Assembly (NCBI GenBank): GCA_913063265.1
Contig: CAJXZG010000032.1
Span: 1-49,982 of the forward strand
DNA from: an uncultured Prolixibacteraceae bacterium
GTDB lineage: Bacteria; Bacteroidota; Bacteroidia; Bacteroidales; Prolixibacteraceae
Direction of reading: 5' to 3'
Length of the DNA: 49,982 nt
The position numbers and the translations under genes are program-made. Below the pieces are notes generated by a model, which made no database searches, was not told the origin of the DNA, and was given only the letters and a program-made list of their open reading frames with translations. How positions within the stretch are numbered: position 1 is the first letter of the stretch; the number at the start of each line of letters is the position of its first letter. This document shows, piece by piece, positions 7,937 to 17,024 of this stretch.

Positions 7937-9217
7937 TTACGGCATCAAATTCACACATACCAACTTCTCCATATCCCGAACAAATAGTTTACCCTGTGCA
8001 AATGCAAGTGGAGTCCAGGCCTGAGATTTTTCTGAATTAAAATACGAAGCTTTTCCTAATTCTTTGTATCCTTCAGCCGATGGTTCTACCAAATGAATAT
8101 CACCATTTTTCCCATTCTGATTAATAATTAAGCCATCCATCATAATCATTCCGCCCATTTCAAAATTCTGAGCAGTTTTTTTCTCCCAAACCACTTCCCC
8201 TTCCATAGTTAAACAGGTCATTTCATTAGGTCTGCCATTGTTGTTTAAATACAGGTGGTTTTCGTAGTATATTGGCGGATGCATTTTACATCCTGCTTCT
8301 TCTGTTCTAAATATTTCATTTACTTTAAATCCATCTTCTTCCTTCAAAATTTCTACAAGAATTGTAACAGGATTATAATTTCCATTGTTTGAACAGTCAG
8401 TAAAAACAAGATGTTTGTCATCGATAACTGTAGCCGGGGTAATGGTCGCAAAAGAATTTAGTCCATCGTATTTCCACAATTCTTCTCCGGAATTTATATC
8501 AAAACTTACTACCTCATGAATTTGTGTTGAATCCCTGCGATTATAAGGGCTAATCATAATAACCTGATCAACTCCTCCAAAATTTGCCGGAGTTGGTGAA
8601 GCATGAAAACTCATTCCCGTTAAAGGACGACTTTTCCAAACCAATTCTCCTGTAAATTTATTAAAAGTAGCTACTCCAGCCTTTTTACCTTGCGGTGCTA
8701 CTACAACTAAATCGTTATGAATTACAGGCGATTGTGAAAATCCCCAATTCGGCATTGGTGCTCCAAATTCTTCCTTTAAATTGTGATACCAAACTTTATC
8801 CCTGGTTTTTTTACTGATACAATAAAAATCGCCGTGCGGCCCCACCATCCACACAAAGTCTTTGTCTACATAGGGAACAATTCTTGAGCCCGGGAATGGA
8901 ATTTCACCTTCCGCATCATACTGATAATTCCACTTCTCTTCTCCAGTGTTAATATCTATACATCTTAAGATATCCCATTTCTCTTCTACACGGTCAAGAA
9001 CAAATACCTCATCGCCAAAAACACTTGCGCCACCATAACCCGGACCTAATTTTATCTCCCATAATTTTTCAGGTTCCTGTTCATTCCAGTTTCTTATTAT
9101 TCCTGTTTCTTCTGAAATGGCATTTCTGTTTGGTCCCAAATATTGATTCCAGTTACTTTTTTTTTCACATCCCAAAAATATTATGGAAACAAGCGTGAAG
9201 AGTATCAGTTTTTTCAT
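7937..9217 (-). CDS. PQQ-like beta-propeller lipoprotein
   Basis: A secreted lipoprotein of 426 residues with a lipobox at Cys17 (FTLVSIIFLGC). The mature protein has repeated beta-propeller blades of the PQQ/WD-like type, each marked by a 'GE-WKY' or 'GELVWKS' strand: INTGEEKWNYQY, KFTGELVWKS, NSGEELWKYDG and EGEVVWEKK. Such proteins in Bacteroidota often occur next to polysaccharide or alcohol oxidation genes, but no such partner is present. I chose the ATG at 9217, not 9241, because the signal peptide starts there and a minus-strand TATATTTG promoter box occupies 9239-9246, overlapping the longer start. No quinone-binding residues could be assigned, so enzymatic activity is unproven. Confidence 0.85.
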   Translation of the reverse strand: MKKLILFTLVSIIFLGCEKKSNWNQYLGPNRNAISEETGIIRNWNEQEPEKLWEIKLGPGYGGASVFGDEVFVLDRVEEKWDILRCIDINTGEEKWNYQYDAEGEIPFPGSRIVPYVDKDFVWMVGPHGDFYCISKKTRDKVWYHNLKEEFGAPMPNWGFSQSPVIHNDLVVVAPQGKKAGVATFNKFTGELVWKSRPLTGMSFHASPTPANFGGVDQVIMISPYNRRDSTQIHEVVSFDINSGEELWKYDGLNSFATITPATVIDDKHLVFTDCSNNGNYNPVTILVEILKEEDGFKVNEIFRTEEAGCKMHPPIYYENHLYLNNNGRPNEMTCLTMEGEVVWEKKTAQNFEMGGMIMMDGLIINQNGKNGDIHLVEPSAEGYKELGKASYFNSEKSQAWTPLAFAQGKLFVRDMEKLVCVNLMP

Positions 9218-9238
9218 GGTATGGTTTTTAAGTTTTCT

Positions 9239-9246
9239 CAAATATA
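9239..9246 (-). promoter_or_regulatory. Promoter -7 box for the PQQ-propeller gene
   Basis: The minus strand reads TATATTTG, an exact TAnnTTTG match. It predicts a start of transcription near 9232 and a short leader before the ATG at 9217. It decides against the upstream ATG at 9241. Confidence 0.55.
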
Positions 9247-9495
9247 GTATTAAATGGGAAGCTTTGTTAATTCGCTCTTTTAACTGAAATTAAGTAAACA
9301 GATAACTTGAAAAATGTGACAATCATTTGTGCAAAATATAATAATGACAATTCAATATTAATAGAACTTCGGTGTAATTTGTTCGCCGTAAAAAATAAAA
9401 AAGGCATCCATTTGAATTTGTTTGTAAAATGGCTGAATTTGGAATGAATCAAAACAATTTTTATTACTATTGTATTGGTATTAAAAGAATAGATT

Positions 9496-10131
9496 ATGTC
9501 AAGAAAAATAATATTTCTGTTTTTACTTCTGATTGCCTCAACCCATTTGTTTAGTCAGGAAAACTATCGCCCCGGTCTTTTTTTTCGTGAAGACTGGAAA
9601 GAAATACCGGCTGAAATTCCACTTTCTCAAAAACATGTCGATAATCCTGATTTATTGGTTCAACTCTATGGAGCGGGAAAAGACAGTTTGAAAAAGAGTA
9701 ACCATGAGCAACCTGTCGATGATCCCTATTATGTGTGGACCGGGCTTTGTTTGGAAAACTGGATGGTAACGTTAAAACACAAAAATCAAAATGTAGATTT
9801 AAGCGAATATTCAAAAATTCTTTGGCGAACTAAAAACTTTGGATTGAGGCAACTCAGGATTACCATAAAACTGGCGAACGGGAATTGGTATGTTAGTGAT
9901 TTATTTGATGATGCATCCAAAGACTGGAGAATTAAAGAATTCAACATTAGTGATATAACATGGCACAAACTTGATTCAGAAAGAATAACAGAAGTTGGAC
10001 TTGCCAATCCTCAACCCGAATTGTCTGATATTGAAGAAATCGGATTTACAGATTTGATGTCGGGAGGCAAGTCAAATGCCTGTTCCAGAATTGATTGGAT
10101 TGAGGTTTATGGGAAGTCGGTAAATCGATAA
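9496..10131 (+). CDS. Secreted protein of unknown function, possible beta-sandwich
   Basis: A 211-residue protein with a clear signal peptide (MSRKIIFLFLLLIASTHLFS, then QE). The mature part, with alternating strands such as ILWRTKNFGLRQLRITIKLANGNWYVSDLFD and a C-terminal SRIDWIEVYGK, looks like a carbohydrate-binding type jelly-roll. The last strand pattern (D-W-I-E-V-Y-G) is common at the end of CBM-like domains. I recognise no catalytic residues and no specific family. It stands alone between the divergent PQQ gene and a cluster of hairpins. Confidence 0.7.
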   Translation: MSRKIIFLFLLLIASTHLFSQENYRPGLFFREDWKEIPAEIPLSQKHVDNPDLLVQLYGAGKDSLKKSNHEQPVDDPYYVWTGLCLENWMVTLKHKNQNVDLSEYSKILWRTKNFGLRQLRITIKLANGNWYVSDLFDDASKDWRIKEFNISDITWHKLDSERITEVGLANPQPELSDIEEIGFTDLMSGGKSNACSRIDWIEVYGKSVNR

Positions 10132-10211
10132 ATTCCAAATGTTGAACCTACCTCTGGATTTTTAACTTTTTACACCTAATACCACTGGCTTCACCCATGG
10201 TTAATTTAGTT

Positions 10212-10322
10212 TAATCCTATCAGGATTATTTATCTTAATTCTAAAATCCCAAAGGGATTTAATTCGAATAACCCCGAATGAAATTCGGGGAAAAATAATA
10301 AAGAGAATTTTGCCCTGAAGGG
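10212..10322. repeat. Cluster of four REP-like hairpins
   Basis: Four short palindromes follow each other in 110 bases: TAATCCT/AGGATTA (10212-10228), AAATCCC/GGGATTT around AAA (10244-10260), CCCCGAAT/ATTCGGGG around GAA (10272-10290) and CCCT/AGGG around GA (10313-10322). This style of extragenic palindrome cluster recurs in Bacteroidota genomes. Here it separates two converging genes and may also stop or protect their transcripts. Confidence 0.75.
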
Positions 10323-10361
10323 GTTAAACATGTAAAGTATCTTTCTTAAAATTACATTATA

Positions 10362-11177
10362 CTACTTGCGATACCTTTCCCTTAGCAAGTCCATCATAAA
10401 AACATTGATATCCCACTGATTAGCTACCGGTTGTTTTGTATATGGTAAGAGTGGCATATATGGTGCCGGGCCAAATTCTGTTGTTATTGTAAATTCAGAA
10501 TCTCCGCTTTCTTTTCTTTGTCTGATTATTTCGTCCCACCATTCCATATGTCTTTCAAGAAATGGTTTATTTTCCGGTGCACGTGGATCATTTACCTGCG
10601 CACTTTCCATAAATCCAACTCTTGAATGGATATGAAAAACATTCGGGAATACGGCCTCCAGATTTTCCTGCTGATGTTCTAACATCGATTCTGAAACATT
10701 TACCCAATGCGAAAAATCAGCTGTGATTTTCATTTCCGGAAACGCCTTCAGATAATCGGGCATTAAATGGCAAGCAAAACTAAATTTTCCACGATGGATT
10801 TCATGCATAATGGTCACTCCGGAATTAGCCTCAATTTTATTTGCCCTTTCTATTATTTTGCAATTATCATTAAAAGTAAAAAAGTCTTTACCTGTTTGAG
10901 AATTTATAAAAACAGGATTTTCCTTTACCAATCCCTCTAACCTTCCCGAAAACTCATGAATATATTCCTTTACATTCTTTTTGTCTGTTTGGTAATGCTG
11001 AAGAATATAAGGCATTTCATAATCCTGAAGTATTTTCAGGTACTCTTTTTGTAAATCCTTTGATTCAGGCAAGGGCAACTCCACTCCTTCATATCCTACT
11101 TTTTTTGCCTTTATTACAAAATCTTCAAAAGGAATTGAATTGGAGCCCCACAACGGACAAAAGAAATTTACTTTCAT
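10362..11177 (-). CDS. Sugar phosphate isomerase/epimerase-like TIM barrel protein
   Basis: A 271-residue cytosolic protein of the xylose isomerase-like (AP endonuclease 2) TIM-barrel superfamily. Candidate metal ligands occur in the expected order: Glu in TIMHEIHRG, Asp in ITADFSHW, His in VFHIHSRVGF and Glu in FTITTEFGP. The opening KVNFFCPLWGS and VGYEGVELPLPE also fit the family (first barrel strands). I use the ATG at 11177 because the 24 extra residues from the upstream ATG at 11249 are low complexity and the fold begins here. The substrate is unknown. It is transcribed divergently from the gene at 11330. Confidence 0.85.
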   Translation of the reverse strand: MKVNFFCPLWGSNSIPFEDFVIKAKKVGYEGVELPLPESKDLQKEYLKILQDYEMPYILQHYQTDKKNVKEYIHEFSGRLEGLVKENPVFINSQTGKDFFTFNDNCKIIERANKIEANSGVTIMHEIHRGKFSFACHLMPDYLKAFPEMKITADFSHWVNVSESMLEHQQENLEAVFPNVFHIHSRVGFMESAQVNDPRAPENKPFLERHMEWWDEIIRQRKESGDSEFTITTEFGPAPYMPLLPYTKQPVANQWDINVFMMDLLRERYRK

Positions 11178-11273
11178 ATTCTCATGTTTTTGATTCTTCT
11201 TTTTATTCAGATTTAAAACATCAAACAAGAATTGGTTTTTAATGTTCACAACTATTTAGATGATAAATCGATG

Positions 11274-11300
11274 TTGCGAAATAGGAAAAAACTAAATTTG
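11274..11300 (+). promoter_or_regulatory. Promoter for the gene at 11330
   Basis: TTG at 11274-11276 and TAAATTTG at 11293-11300, an exact TAnnTTTG box. The predicted transcript begins near 11307, about 23 bases ahead of the ATG. Confidence 0.6.
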
Positions 11301-11329
11301 CAACACAACGCAATTATTGCAGATACAAT

Positions 11330-11800
11330 ATGGAAACCGCATCAATCAGTCATATAAGAAAAGAACTTAAATTAATCCCTCCGCAACAATTACAAGAGCT
11401 TTGTCTAAGACTGGCCAGGTATAAAAAAGAAAATAAAGAATTACTGAGTTACCTGCTTTTCGATTCAATTAATGAACAGGAATTTATTAAAAGTGTAAAA
11501 GAAGAAATTGACAATCAATTTCTTATGCTTAATAAAACCAGTGCTTACCTGGCAAAAAAAACACTTCGTAAGGTGCTCCGTACTACACAAAAACACATTA
11601 AATTTTCGGGAATTAAAGAAACGGAAATTGAGTTACTGATATATTTCTGTAAAAAAATGAGAAAATCAGGAATTACCTCACGACATAACCGGGTTATTTT
11701 AAATATGTACTGGCGGCAGGTCGACAGAATTATAAAAGTTCATTCCTCTTTACACGAAGACTTACAATTTGATTATGAAGATGACATAAAAATGTTGTAA
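11330..11800 (+). CDS. Conserved-looking helical protein of unknown function
   Basis: A 156-residue, mostly alpha-helical, basic protein without signal peptide or membrane segment. It starts with IRKELKLIPPQQLQELCLRLARYKKENKELLSYLL split across two helices, and ends with an acidic tail (DLQFDYEDDIKML). The length, promoter and position 39 bases ahead of ettA support a real gene, possibly co-transcribed with ettA. I recognise no domain and assign no function. Confidence 0.7.
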   Translation: METASISHIRKELKLIPPQQLQELCLRLARYKKENKELLSYLLFDSINEQEFIKSVKEEIDNQFLMLNKTSAYLAKKTLRKVLRTTQKHIKFSGIKETEIELLIYFCKKMRKSGITSRHNRVILNMYWRQVDRIIKVHSSLHEDLQFDYEDDIKML

Positions 11801-11839
11801 CTTTTTAAGAAACAGAAGAATAATAAAACCATATTCAAA

Positions 11840-13522
11840 ATGAGTGACGAAAAAATAATATTTTCGATGTACAAGGTAAGTAAAACTTACCCTCCCAATA
11901 AAACGGTAATTAAAGACATTTCTCTTTCGTTTTTCCTGGGTGCAAAAATTGGAATAATCGGATTAAACGGGTCAGGAAAGTCTACCCTACTTCGAATAAT
12001 TGCCGGACATGACAAAGCTTTTAATGGAGAGTTGGTTTTTTCTCCGGGATATACAGCTGGATTACTGGAACAGGAGCCACATTTAGATGAAAACAAAACT
12101 GTTAAAGAGATTGTAAAAGAAGGAGCACAGGAAACCGTTGATGTGCTGGCGGCATATGAAGATATCAACCTGAAATTTGGTTTGCCGGAGGTTTATGAAA
12201 ATCCGGATGAAATGGAAAAATTAATGGCAGAGCAAGCCAAATTGCAGGAACGAATTGACCAGTTGGATGCATGGAATCTCGACAGCAAACTGGAACGGGC
12301 AATGGATGCCTTGCAGTGTCCTCCTGATGACCAGCCGGTAAGTGAATTATCAGGTGGTGAACGACGCAGGGTTGCGCTATGCAGACTATTACTGCAGGAA
12401 CCGGATGTGTTACTTTTGGATGAACCTACCAACCATTTGGATGCAGAAAGTATACTATGGCTCGAAATGCATTTGGCCCAATACAAGGGAACAGTTATCT
12501 GTATCACACACGACCGTTATTTCCTTGATAATGTTGCAGGCTGGATTTTGGAACTCGACCGCGGACAGGGAATTCCATGGAAAGGAAATTATACCTCGTG
12601 GCTCGACCAAAAAGCAAAAAGACTGGAAATGGAAGAAAAAACCCATTCAAAACGCAGAAAAACACTGGAACGTGAGTTGGAATGGGTTCGTATGACACCA
12701 AAAGCCCGTCATGCTAAATCTAAAGCACGTTTGGGAGCTTATGATAAAATGCTCAACGAAGATGTAAAACAAAAAGAAGATAAACTTGAAATTTTTATTC
12801 CTAATGGTCCCCGATTAGGTGATAAAGTGATTGAAATGGAAGGGGTTTCAAAAGCTTATGGAGATAAAATTCTTTTTGATGATCTTTCTTTCAGACTTCC
12901 ACCGGCAGGTATAATTGGTGTAATTGGTCCCAACGGTGCTGGAAAAACCACACTCTTCAAACTGATAATGAAACAACTGGAAGCTGATAAAGGCATCATA
13001 GACATTGGTGATACAGTAAGTATCAGCTATGTGGATCAAACCCATAAAGCCATTGACCCGGAGAAATCGGTTTTTGAAGTGATTTCCGGTGGTACAGAAT
13101 CGATGATGCTGGGCAACAAAATGGTGAATTCACGTGCGTATGTCGGTCGGTTTAACTTTACCGGTGCCGACCAGGAAAAAAAATGTGGTGTACTTTCAGG
13201 AGGAGAAAGAAACAGGCTGCATCTGGCATTGGCACTAAAAGCAGAAGGAAATGTTCTGCTTCTGGATGAGCCAACCAACGATATCGATGTAAATACTTTA
13301 AGAGCTTTGGAAGAAGGTCTCGAAGATTTTGCCGGATGTGCTGTAGTTATTTCCCACGATCGCTGGTTTCTGGATAGAATTGCAACACATATTCTTGCCT
13401 TTGAGGGTAATTCGGAAGTTTACTTTTTTGAAGGTTCGTTTTCTGAATATGAAGAAAACAGAAAAAAACGAATGGGAAATGAAGCTCCCAAAAGAGTGAA
13501 ATACAAAAAACTTATGGAATAA
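11840..13522 (+). CDS. ettA: Energy-dependent translational throttle protein EttA (ABC-F)
   Basis: A 560-residue ABC-F ATPase, full length for EttA. Two ATPase cassettes are present: Walker A GLNGSGKS at residues 41-48 and GPNGAGKT at 363-370; signature LSGGERRR and LSGGERNR; Walker B VLLLDEPTNHLD and VLLLDEPTNDID. The EttA-type arm insertion (residues about 95-140) and the inter-domain linker (ERELEWVRMTPKARHAKSKARL) are both there. EttA binds the ribosomal E site and gates the first elongation steps according to the ATP/ADP ratio. No membrane domain, consistent with a cytosolic translation factor. The next gene begins 31 bases later with GTG. Confidence 0.95.
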   Translation: MSDEKIIFSMYKVSKTYPPNKTVIKDISLSFFLGAKIGIIGLNGSGKSTLLRIIAGHDKAFNGELVFSPGYTAGLLEQEPHLDENKTVKEIVKEGAQETVDVLAAYEDINLKFGLPEVYENPDEMEKLMAEQAKLQERIDQLDAWNLDSKLERAMDALQCPPDDQPVSELSGGERRRVALCRLLLQEPDVLLLDEPTNHLDAESILWLEMHLAQYKGTVICITHDRYFLDNVAGWILELDRGQGIPWKGNYTSWLDQKAKRLEMEEKTHSKRRKTLERELEWVRMTPKARHAKSKARLGAYDKMLNEDVKQKEDKLEIFIPNGPRLGDKVIEMEGVSKAYGDKILFDDLSFRLPPAGIIGVIGPNGAGKTTLFKLIMKQLEADKGIIDIGDTVSISYVDQTHKAIDPEKSVFEVISGGTESMMLGNKMVNSRAYVGRFNFTGADQEKKCGVLSGGERNRLHLALALKAEGNVLLLDEPTNDIDVNTLRALEEGLEDFAGCAVVISHDRWFLDRIATHILAFEGNSEVYFFEGSFSEYEENRKKRMGNEAPKRVKYKKLME

Positions 13523-13553
13523 AGCATTAAATTTTTAAACTAAACCAAAACCT

Positions 13554-15383
13554 GTGAAAGCAATCTACATTTATGTAATAATACTTTTGAGTTTGAATAT
13601 TAATGTTTTTGCTCAAAAAACATTACCGTCCGATAATGTCATATTTAAACATTCGGCTGTTACTTTGATGCCTGAAGGTGAACCTGAAAACATAAAAACA
13701 TTTTTACCACTGTCGCCCACCATTGTTGCCTGGGGAATCGATCCAATTCATTATGCTCTGGACGTCCAAAAACTGGAAAATCATTTTTCGAAATACAAAA
13801 AAATTGGCATAGAGAATCTGGCTTGTAATGTTTGGATGTTAACCGCTACAGAACGATACATGCACAAAAACCCGGATTTGCAGGATGCTGTTTGTAAGGA
13901 TATTGAAGGTAATAAAATAGTTCCCGGATGGCTTGATTCAGAATTTAATGGCATCAAACCATGGTGGGGATGTACCAATCACCCTTTATTCAGGGAATTG
14001 GTAATGGAAAGGGCAACTATCGGAATTAAAAGCGGGGCAAATCTGCTTCACCTCGATGACCATATGGGAACCGCAGCCGCAGCAAACCATTCAGGAGGAT
14101 GTTTTTGCCGGTATTGTGTCAATGGTTTTAAAAATTGGTTACAAGTAAATTATTCAGAAGGAAAACTGGTTCAAATTGGAATTGAAAATATTGAAACTTT
14201 TAATTATTTACATTTTCTTAAAAACGCCGGATTTGATACCACAAAAAAGTACAAAACTGCCATACAAAAAAATACACTACCATTAAGAGATGAATTTATG
14301 AAATTTCAATTGTATGAAGCAGCTGAATTTGTAAATGAACTAAGTACACTGGTTGATTCAGTTTCCACAAAAAATACACCCCTTGGCGTAAATTCATGGA
14401 ACCTGGATCCAACTCAACTCGCAACTTCTCATTATGCAGATTATTTTTCCAATGAGGTCAGTCATTTTGAATTGGAAGACAAAAATCCACCCTTTGTTTA
14501 TTTACTGGCCAATGCAATGAATAAACCTGTTTTTAGCACAGGAACAGGAGAAGACTGGATTCATATCAGACAAAATCCGCAAGCTACAAGAATAAATCGC
14601 TGGATTGCAACAGCTTATGCTTTTGGGCACTATTTTATGTATTCATACAATAAATGGGGATTTTCAGAAGAAACAGGAACACAATGGTATCAGATACCCA
14701 TTGAATATTACGAACCCTACTGTTCTTTTATCAGTGAAAACAGATTTCTGTTCGATGATTATGAACCATTTACGCAAATAGGGATACTGTATGAAAATGA
14801 AATTAGCAGGGCAGGAAACTGGGAAATCAAGGAAATTTGCAAAAATCTTCACTACAACAATATTCCTTTCGGATTGGCTGCTTCAGGAGATGACTTGTGG
14901 ATGAAACACAAACTTGTTTCCGGTTCGGTTAATAAATTTGATTTTTTGATTCTTCCATCGGAAAACAAATTGACTAAGGAAGAAAATAAAATTATAGAAA
15001 ACTACAGAAAAAGCGGAAGAACGATTTTTAAATGGTCAGAAAATCTAAATCTAAAAACACAAATTCCTGAACTTATTTCTGTAAAAAATGAATCAGGAAT
15101 CTGGACACTTCCAAGAGTTAAATCTTCAAATAATGGGTCTGGACAAGAACTGGTTATCCATCTTCTCAACCATGATTACAATTCAAAAACTGACAGCATG
15201 AACAAAAAAACGGATTTTGTAATTGAACTGGCGAAACAATTGGTAGATGATTTTAATATTTCAAAAGTAACCTTGTTTGCACCGGAAGAAAAACCTTTAG
15301 CGATTGTGGTTTCTGACTCACTAAAGGGAAAGGTATTAAAAATTCCAAATCTTAATATTTGGGGTATTTTAAAATTTGAATAA
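13554..15383 (+). CDS. Secreted glycosidase-like protein, GTG start
   Basis: A 609-residue secreted protein. Translation must start at GTG 13554, which begins the signal peptide (MKAIYIYVIILLSLNINVFA, then Q). The first half looks like a TIM-barrel of the GH42/beta-galactosidase-like type: IVAWGIDPIHY, GIKSGANLLHLDDHMG and a cysteine cluster GGCFCRYCVNGFKNWL, which in GH42-like proteins sits beside the barrel and can bind metal. The C-terminal third resembles a Rossmann-like GH42 'trimerisation' domain (NKFDFLILPSENKLTKEE). Acidic catalytic residues were not assigned with certainty. It likely shares the ettA transcript, although its function has no visible tie to EttA. Confidence 0.75.
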   Translation: MKAIYIYVIILLSLNINVFAQKTLPSDNVIFKHSAVTLMPEGEPENIKTFLPLSPTIVAWGIDPIHYALDVQKLENHFSKYKKIGIENLACNVWMLTATERYMHKNPDLQDAVCKDIEGNKIVPGWLDSEFNGIKPWWGCTNHPLFRELVMERATIGIKSGANLLHLDDHMGTAAAANHSGGCFCRYCVNGFKNWLQVNYSEGKLVQIGIENIETFNYLHFLKNAGFDTTKKYKTAIQKNTLPLRDEFMKFQLYEAAEFVNELSTLVDSVSTKNTPLGVNSWNLDPTQLATSHYADYFSNEVSHFELEDKNPPFVYLLANAMNKPVFSTGTGEDWIHIRQNPQATRINRWIATAYAFGHYFMYSYNKWGFSEETGTQWYQIPIEYYEPYCSFISENRFLFDDYEPFTQIGILYENEISRAGNWEIKEICKNLHYNNIPFGLAASGDDLWMKHKLVSGSVNKFDFLILPSENKLTKEENKIIENYRKSGRTIFKWSENLNLKTQIPELISVKNESGIWTLPRVKSSNNGSGQELVIHLLNHDYNSKTDSMNKKTDFVIELAKQLVDDFNISKVTLFAPEEKPLAIVVSDSLKGKVLKIPNLNIWGILKFE

Positions 15384-15409
15384 TCCGGTCTTTATAAAAA
15401 ATAAAGCAT

Positions 15410-15444
15410 AAAAAAACCACGCTATTAAATAACGTGGTTTTTTT
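15410..15444. terminator. Bidirectional terminator
   Basis: A strong hairpin with A-run and T-run arms, AAAAAACCACG (15411-15421) with CGTGGTTTTTT (15433-15443), lies between two converging genes and can end transcripts from both sides. Confidence 0.85.
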
Positions 15445-15460
15445 GGCTGTAAATCGCCTG

Positions 15461-16327
15461 TTAGTTAAGCGCACCAAGTTGTGCATTGCACGCGTCTAAC
15501 AAAGCCTGAGCATTTGCATTGGAAGCATCCAACGCTTTTGCTTTTTCAAGAACTTCAATAGCTTTTTTCAATTCTGCTTTTACCTTATCTACTTCTTTTG
15601 TATAAGCTTCATCAGCGGTTGTCATACTACCTGCATCCACTTTCTCGTTAGCAGCAATCAAAATGGCTGTACCGGCTTTATAAAATTCATTACCTTCGTT
15701 GACATAAACACCAGCCAAAGCTGAAGTTATTTTATCATTCCCAGGATACTTCTCAGCTCCCTCCACCAAAGTTGCTTTGTATTCATCATCCTTGTTTTGT
15801 CTCTTTAAAACAACAGACTTATAATAAGTAGCTGTTTCATCCTTGTAACCATTTGCAACCGATTGGCTAAAAAGTTCAACTGCTTTATCATAGCTTTTTG
15901 CTCTGTAAGCAGCAATCGCAGCATTGTACACAAGAGACTGTTTATCCTCATCTGAATCCGATGTGGCAATTGCTTCTTCAAAACTTGCAACCGCATTTTT
16001 GTAATCTTTTTTGTCATTGTAAGCCAAGGCTTTAAACTCATGACATTTTGAAACGTTAACACCGGCTTCAATAGATTTGTCAAAATATTTAACTGCTCCT
16101 TCAAGATTTTCCGACTTGTAAGCTGCAAAACCAATGTTATAGTTTATTGCTGCATCAACCTCAACTTCTCCCAGATTATTCATGGCCTCATCATATAACT
16201 GAAAAGCTTTGGCGTAATCCTGTGCGGTTAGAGCCTCATTTGCTTCATTGATTTTTTCAGCTGCATCCTGTGCAAAAGAAAAAACCGTAATAAAAACTGC
16301 AATAAACAATAGTAATACTTTTTTCAT
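15461..16327 (-). CDS. Secreted TPR-repeat protein
   Basis: A 288-residue protein with a signal peptide (MKKVLLLFIAVFITVFSFA, then Q) followed by four to five tetratricopeptide repeats, e.g. INEANEALTAQDYAKAFQLYDEA, INYNIGFAAYKSENLEGAVKYFDKS, KALAYNDKKDYKNAVASFEEA and YNAAIAAYRAKSYDKAVELFSQS, then a charged coiled-coil-like tail (KVDKVKAELKKAIEVLEKAKALDAS pieces). TPRs are protein-protein scaffolds, so this likely holds periplasmic or outer membrane partners that are not identifiable here. A minus-strand TATTTTTG box at 16393-16400 is a plausible promoter. Confidence 0.88.
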   Translation of the reverse strand: MKKVLLLFIAVFITVFSFAQDAAEKINEANEALTAQDYAKAFQLYDEAMNNLGEVEVDAAINYNIGFAAYKSENLEGAVKYFDKSIEAGVNVSKCHEFKALAYNDKKDYKNAVASFEEAIATSDSDEDKQSLVYNAAIAAYRAKSYDKAVELFSQSVANGYKDETATYYKSVVLKRQNKDDEYKATLVEGAEKYPGNDKITSALAGVYVNEGNEFYKAGTAILIAANEKVDAGSMTTADEAYTKEVDKVKAELKKAIEVLEKAKALDASNANAQALLDACNAQLGALN

Positions 16328-16392
16328 CTTTAAATTTTCTTTTAGTTAAACCTGATTTTTATTATTTTTTTACTTCTGTTTTTTCAAAGTCC

Positions 16393-16400
16393 CAAAAATA
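16393..16400 (-). promoter_or_regulatory. Promoter -7 box for the TPR gene
   Basis: The minus strand reads TATTTTTG (TAnnTTTG). The start of transcription would be near 16386, giving a leader of about 60 bases before the ATG at 16327. The -33 element is not obvious. Confidence 0.4.
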
Positions 16401-16510
16401 GCAATTAAGAATTAATTTCCTAAACTTATTTAAACTTCAATAATCTGATTAACAAATTGTTCTATTTTATGGACAAATACCTTTTTTTCAATTATATTCC
16501 TTTTCAATTT

Positions 16511-16786
16511 CTAAGGATTAAACATTTCAGGATTCCAGAAGTTTAAAATTCCTTTAATAATTTGAAGTCGGCTTTGTGCCTCTTTGTTCTGAGGTTCAAT
16601 CTCTAATACCCGTAAAAAGGCATTTTGAGCATCTCCCCAATTTTGAAACTTCTGTTCCAGTTTACCTTTTATAAGAAAATATTCTATTGATTCGGTTTCT
16701 TTTATTTGATTGAATAATTCCCGTGCATCATTTGCTTTTTCTGCCTGAATTAATTCCTTTACTTTTTCTAAATGTTCTTTATCCAT
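16511..16786 (-). CDS. Small TPR-like protein
   Basis: A 91-residue cytosolic protein made of about two TPR-like helical hairpins: KELIQAEKANDARELFNQIK and LEQKFQNWGDAQNAFLRVLEIEP, followed by NKEAQSRLQIIKGIL and a short aromatic/proline tail (NFWNPEMFNP). No signal peptide. It sits in the same orientation as rel and the larger TPR gene but is separated from rel by a 10-bp tandem repeat. Partner unknown. Confidence 0.7.
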   Translation of the reverse strand: MDKEHLEKVKELIQAEKANDARELFNQIKETESIEYFLIKGKLEQKFQNWGDAQNAFLRVLEIEPQNKEAQSRLQIIKGILNFWNPEMFNP

Positions 16787-16920
16787 TATTTGCTTTGAGC
16801 AATGGTTTAATAAAATTTTGACATTAATACCAGTAGAAAATAGTTATAACAACTTTCCTGCCAATGTCTTTATGATTCCGTCCAAACTGATTACATAAAA
16901 CTTATCTATCAATCCATTCA

Positions 16921-17010
16921 ATCTTCTTCAATCTCCTTCAATCTTCATCAATCTTCATCAATCTATATCAATCTCCTTCAATCTTCATCAATCTAAATCA
17001 ATCTACATCA
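16921..17010. repeat. 10-bp tandem repeat, nine units
   Basis: Nine consecutive 10-base units of the form ATCTnnnTCA (minus strand TGAnnnAGAT). The variable triplet takes values such as TTC+TT, TCA, ATA, AAA and ACA within ATCTTCATCA-like units, so the flanks are fixed and the middle drifts. Two degenerate units precede it (16904-16920). It lies between the rel stop and the small TPR gene. Confidence 0.9.
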
Positions 17011-17024
17011 ATCCAAAAAAATCT

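Noticed and set aside
9267..9452. 61-codon minus-strand ORF upstream of the PQQ gene
   Set aside because: No signal, family or promoter; sits in a normal AT-rich spacer.
16904..17010. Possible CRISPR array at the regular 10-bp repeat
   Set aside because: The units touch without spacers, are only 10 bases long and no cas gene is near.
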